A stretch of DNA of 64,000 nt from Methylobacterium sp. Leaf99 (GTDB lineage Bacteria > Pseudomonadota > Alphaproteobacteria > Rhizobiales > Beijerinckiaceae), in contig NZ_LMMU01000001.1 of the NCBI RefSeq assembly GCF_001422375.1, positions 1,114,089-1,178,088 on the forward strand, written 5' to 3'. Within the stretch, counting starts at the first letter, position 1. The number at the start of each line of letters is the position of its first letter. Positions 62,145 through 64,000 of the stretch are shown in pieces. The notes under the pieces were generated by a model. It had not been told where the DNA came from. It did no database searches and worked only from the letters and a program-made list of their open reading frames with translations. Made by a program: the position numbers and the translations under genes.

Positions 62145-63815
62145 ATGTCCTCCGGCGTCACCCTTACCGCTGCGACCCGCCAGAACCTGCTCTCGCTGCA
62201 GGGCACGGCGGACCTCCTCTCCAGCACCCAGAACCGCCTCTCGACCGGCAAGAAGGTCAACTCGGCCCTCGACGATCCGACGAGCTTCTTCACCTCGCAG
62301 GCCCTGTCGGGCCGCTCGGGCGACCTCGGCTCGCTGCTCAACGGCATCTCCAACGGCGTCCAGACCATCCAGGCCGCCAACCAGGGCATCACCTCGATCC
62401 AGAAGCTGGTCGATTCGGCGAAATCCACCGCCAACCAGGCGCTGGCCGACAAGAGCGCTGTCTCGAGCGGCACGCCTGCCGCAGCCGCTACTCTCAGCGC
62501 GGGCATCGCTTACCAGGGCTCCTCGACGGCTGCCACGGACGGAACCCAAAACTTCTCGACCGGTACCCTGGTGTTCACGCTCGCCGGCGGCAGCGCAGCC
62601 TCTATCGCCGCTCCGACCACCATCACGCTCAATGCGTCGACCTTAGGTGGACTGACCAGTGACGTTTCGAAGGTCAGCGCCGATACTGTAGTCACGGCGA
62701 TCAACAACCAACTCTCAAACGCAAGTGTGCCGACTGGCGTAACTGCGTCTAAGACCACTGATGGCCGCATCGTCTTTACCTCATCTGACACCGGCGCAGC
62801 TTCGAAGGCTACCTTCACCGTCACCAGCGGTGACCGTGATATCGGCTTCGGGGTCACTGCCGGCGCAGGCGCTGCAAAGTCCGCCACTGGCGCAGATGCC
62901 AAGAACAGCGCGACCGCCGCTGTTGCTACAGCTGGTACAGCGTTTGCCACGACGGTCGATCTGTCGGCGGCTACTGCTGCGACCTTCGACATCCAGCTCG
63001 GCTCAGGCCCCAAGAAGTCCATCACCGTCGCCGACGGTGCGACGGCAAACGCGACGACGAAGACTGAAATCCTGACTTCAATCAACAACCAGCTCAATGC
63101 CGACACCGGTTTTGCTGGAAAAGTCGCCGCCACCTTCGTGAACAACAAGCTTACCTTCACGACGACGGGAACCGGCTCCTCGGAGAAGGTCACTGTCAGC
63201 AACGCAGCCGGTGCCGACGTTGGCTTCGGAACAGCCGGTACGGCGACAGTGCCAGTCGTCGGTTCGGGTGAAGGCTCGGCCAGCGGTACCAACGCCACTC
63301 GTACGTCGCTTGCGAAGCAGTTCAACACCCTGCTCGATCAAATCACGCAACAGGCCAAGGACTCAAGCTACAACGGCATCAATCTGCTGTATCGCTCGGG
63401 CACCAACAAAGCCGAAAACTCTCTGAAGGTGACTTTCAATGAGACTGGCTCGTCGAGCCTGAACATTGAAGGTGCTAAGCTCGACGCGGATGGCCTTGGT
63501 CTCGGGGTCATCACGGGTAACTTCCAGTCGGACGATGAGATCAACAAGGCGCTGACGGCGATCACAACCGCCACCAGCCAGCTCCGCGGCCAGTCCTCGA
63601 CGTTCGGCTCCAACCTCTCGGTGGTGCAGAACCGTCAGGACTTCTCGAAGAACCTCATCAACATCCTCGACACCGGCTCGGCCAACCTGACGAACGCGGA
63701 CCTCAACGAGGAAGCCGCCAACTCCCAGGCCCTGTCGACCCGCCAGTCCATCGGCATCTCGGCGCTCTCGCTGGCCAACACGGCGCAGCAGGGCATCCTG
63801 CAGCTCCTCCGCTGA
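62145..63815 (+). CDS. Flagellin with two Flagellin_IN-like repeats
   Basis: 556-residue filament subunit. The conserved N-terminal D0/D1 part begins MSSGVTLTAATRQNLLSLQG and holds NRLSTGKKVNSALDDPTSFF; the C-terminal D0/D1 part is ANSQALSTRQSIGISALSLA ending ILQLLR. The central part (about 165-460) is a variable domain with two similar units, each containing INNQL, a G-rich strand and FT(S/T)-type strand (VVTAINNQLSNA..., LTSINNQLNADTGFAGK...), the Flagellin_IN motif. Its base composition is less GC-rich than the ends. An upstream in-frame ATG 62085 with a GGGGG site would add 20 residues, not shared by family members. Confidence 0.95.
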   Translation: MSSGVTLTAATRQNLLSLQGTADLLSSTQNRLSTGKKVNSALDDPTSFFTSQALSGRSGDLGSLLNGISNGVQTIQAANQGITSIQKLVDSAKSTANQALADKSAVSSGTPAAAATLSAGIAYQGSSTAATDGTQNFSTGTLVFTLAGGSAASIAAPTTITLNASTLGGLTSDVSKVSADTVVTAINNQLSNASVPTGVTASKTTDGRIVFTSSDTGAASKATFTVTSGDRDIGFGVTAGAGAAKSATGADAKNSATAAVATAGTAFATTVDLSAATAATFDIQLGSGPKKSITVADGATANATTKTEILTSINNQLNADTGFAGKVAATFVNNKLTFTTTGTGSSEKVTVSNAAGADVGFGTAGTATVPVVGSGEGSASGTNATRTSLAKQFNTLLDQITQQAKDSSYNGINLLYRSGTNKAENSLKVTFNETGSSSLNIEGAKLDADGLGLGVITGNFQSDDEINKALTAITTATSQLRGQSSTFGSNLSVVQNRQDFSKNLINILDTGSANLTNADLNEEAANSQALSTRQSIGISALSLANTAQQGILQLLR

Positions 63816-63858
63816 GCACAGCTCCGCCGGCCTCCGGGCCGGCGGTTCGGACGAAACG

Positions 63859-63888
63859 AAAGGCCGGGGCGGTTCGCCCCGGCCTTTT
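63859..63888 (+). terminator. Rho-independent terminator of the flagellin gene
   Basis: AAAGGCCGGGGC - GGTTC - GCCCCGGCCTTTT: a 12-bp stem including three A-T pairs with TTTT at the end. It lies 44 bp after the flagellin stop. Beyond it, to base 64000, I see no gene. Confidence 0.9.
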
Positions 63889-64000
63889 CGCGTTCCGGTG
63901 CCCGCGCCACGCGTGCGAACGCCCCCGGCCGGGTCCGCCAAGGGCGGTCGGTCGAGGGCGGTCGGGTGGACGGGGACGTCAGGCGGTGCGGTCGAGGGGG

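Noticed and set aside
63890..64000. End of a leftward gene after the flagellin terminator (stop-like TCA at 63979)
   Set aside because: Only a handful of codons lie in the window, so no gene can be supported.

Overview
The window is GC-rich (by eye about 70%) chromosomal DNA of an alphaproteobacterium of the order Hyphomicrobiales, most like Methylobacterium or a close relative. Supporting signs are FlbT beside a flagellin starting MSSGVTLTAATRQN, a BA14K-type secreted protein, a bacterial transglutaminase-like cysteine protease (Peptidase_C93), DUF3775, a CruF-type carotenoid protein, a typical EcfG general-stress promoter (GGAAC-N16-CGTT), and starts that often use GTG or TTG. The genus is an inference. 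I see no rRNA, tRNA, CRISPR array, phage or transposase gene.

Layout. 1-6 kb: end of an aminotransferase, a DUF4112 protein, an isolated YejE-type ABC permease, a PAS-GGDEF-EAL protein, a small secreted protein and a SugE/Gdx exporter. 6-16 kb: C93 protease, DUF3775, NudC and HIT, DUF3060, a molybdenum oxidoreductase with its b-type cytochrome, two tandem paralogous periplasmic proteins, a universal stress protein, an acyltransferase and a DUF4142 protein behind an EcfG promoter. 16-26 kb: carbonic anhydrase and NUDIX, DUF429, thiC under a TPP riboswitch, a Gly-rich BA14K protein, a site-2-type protease, an alpha/beta hydrolase, an HNH protein, a second acyltransferase and a class I glutamine amidotransferase. 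26-41 kb: PBP1A, three TadE/TadG-like genes, a phosphate-type porin, an aldo/keto reductase, a class III cyclase, YaiI, an orphan BrnA-like antitoxin, a duplicated YdcZ permease, an ArsB-type carrier, a calcineurin-like phosphoesterase and an MFS carrier.

41.5-52.1 kb is a compact cell-surface polysaccharide locus. A leftward operon (Wzz-type chain-length protein, a GT26-GT4 double glycosyltransferase, a GINT1-type beta-propeller protein) diverges from a rightward pair (cupin_8/JmjC-like protein and a FemAB/BcsL-like GNAT). A leftward pair (GT4 glycosyltransferase, then Wzx-like flippase) closes the locus. No Wzy polymerase and no priming phosphoglycosyltransferase are visible, so the locus is either incomplete or served from elsewhere. 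This is the most distinctive system in the window.

52-64 kb: AT-rich island, OmpW, omega-amino acid aminotransferase, GntR/FCD regulator, zwf, a carotenoid protein, an SDR, a YcbB-type L,D-transpeptidase, FlbT and a divergent flagellin with two internal repeats.

A second theme is a family of short non-coding interspersed repeats. They sit at 1255-1560, 7047-7188, 11276-11525 and 18412-18657, share ends containing CATCTGCGATCGCCCTGCC, and in two copies show good terminal inverted repeats, so they look like MITE-type elements. They lie directly upstream or downstream of genes and may have remodelled at least one start (DUF429).
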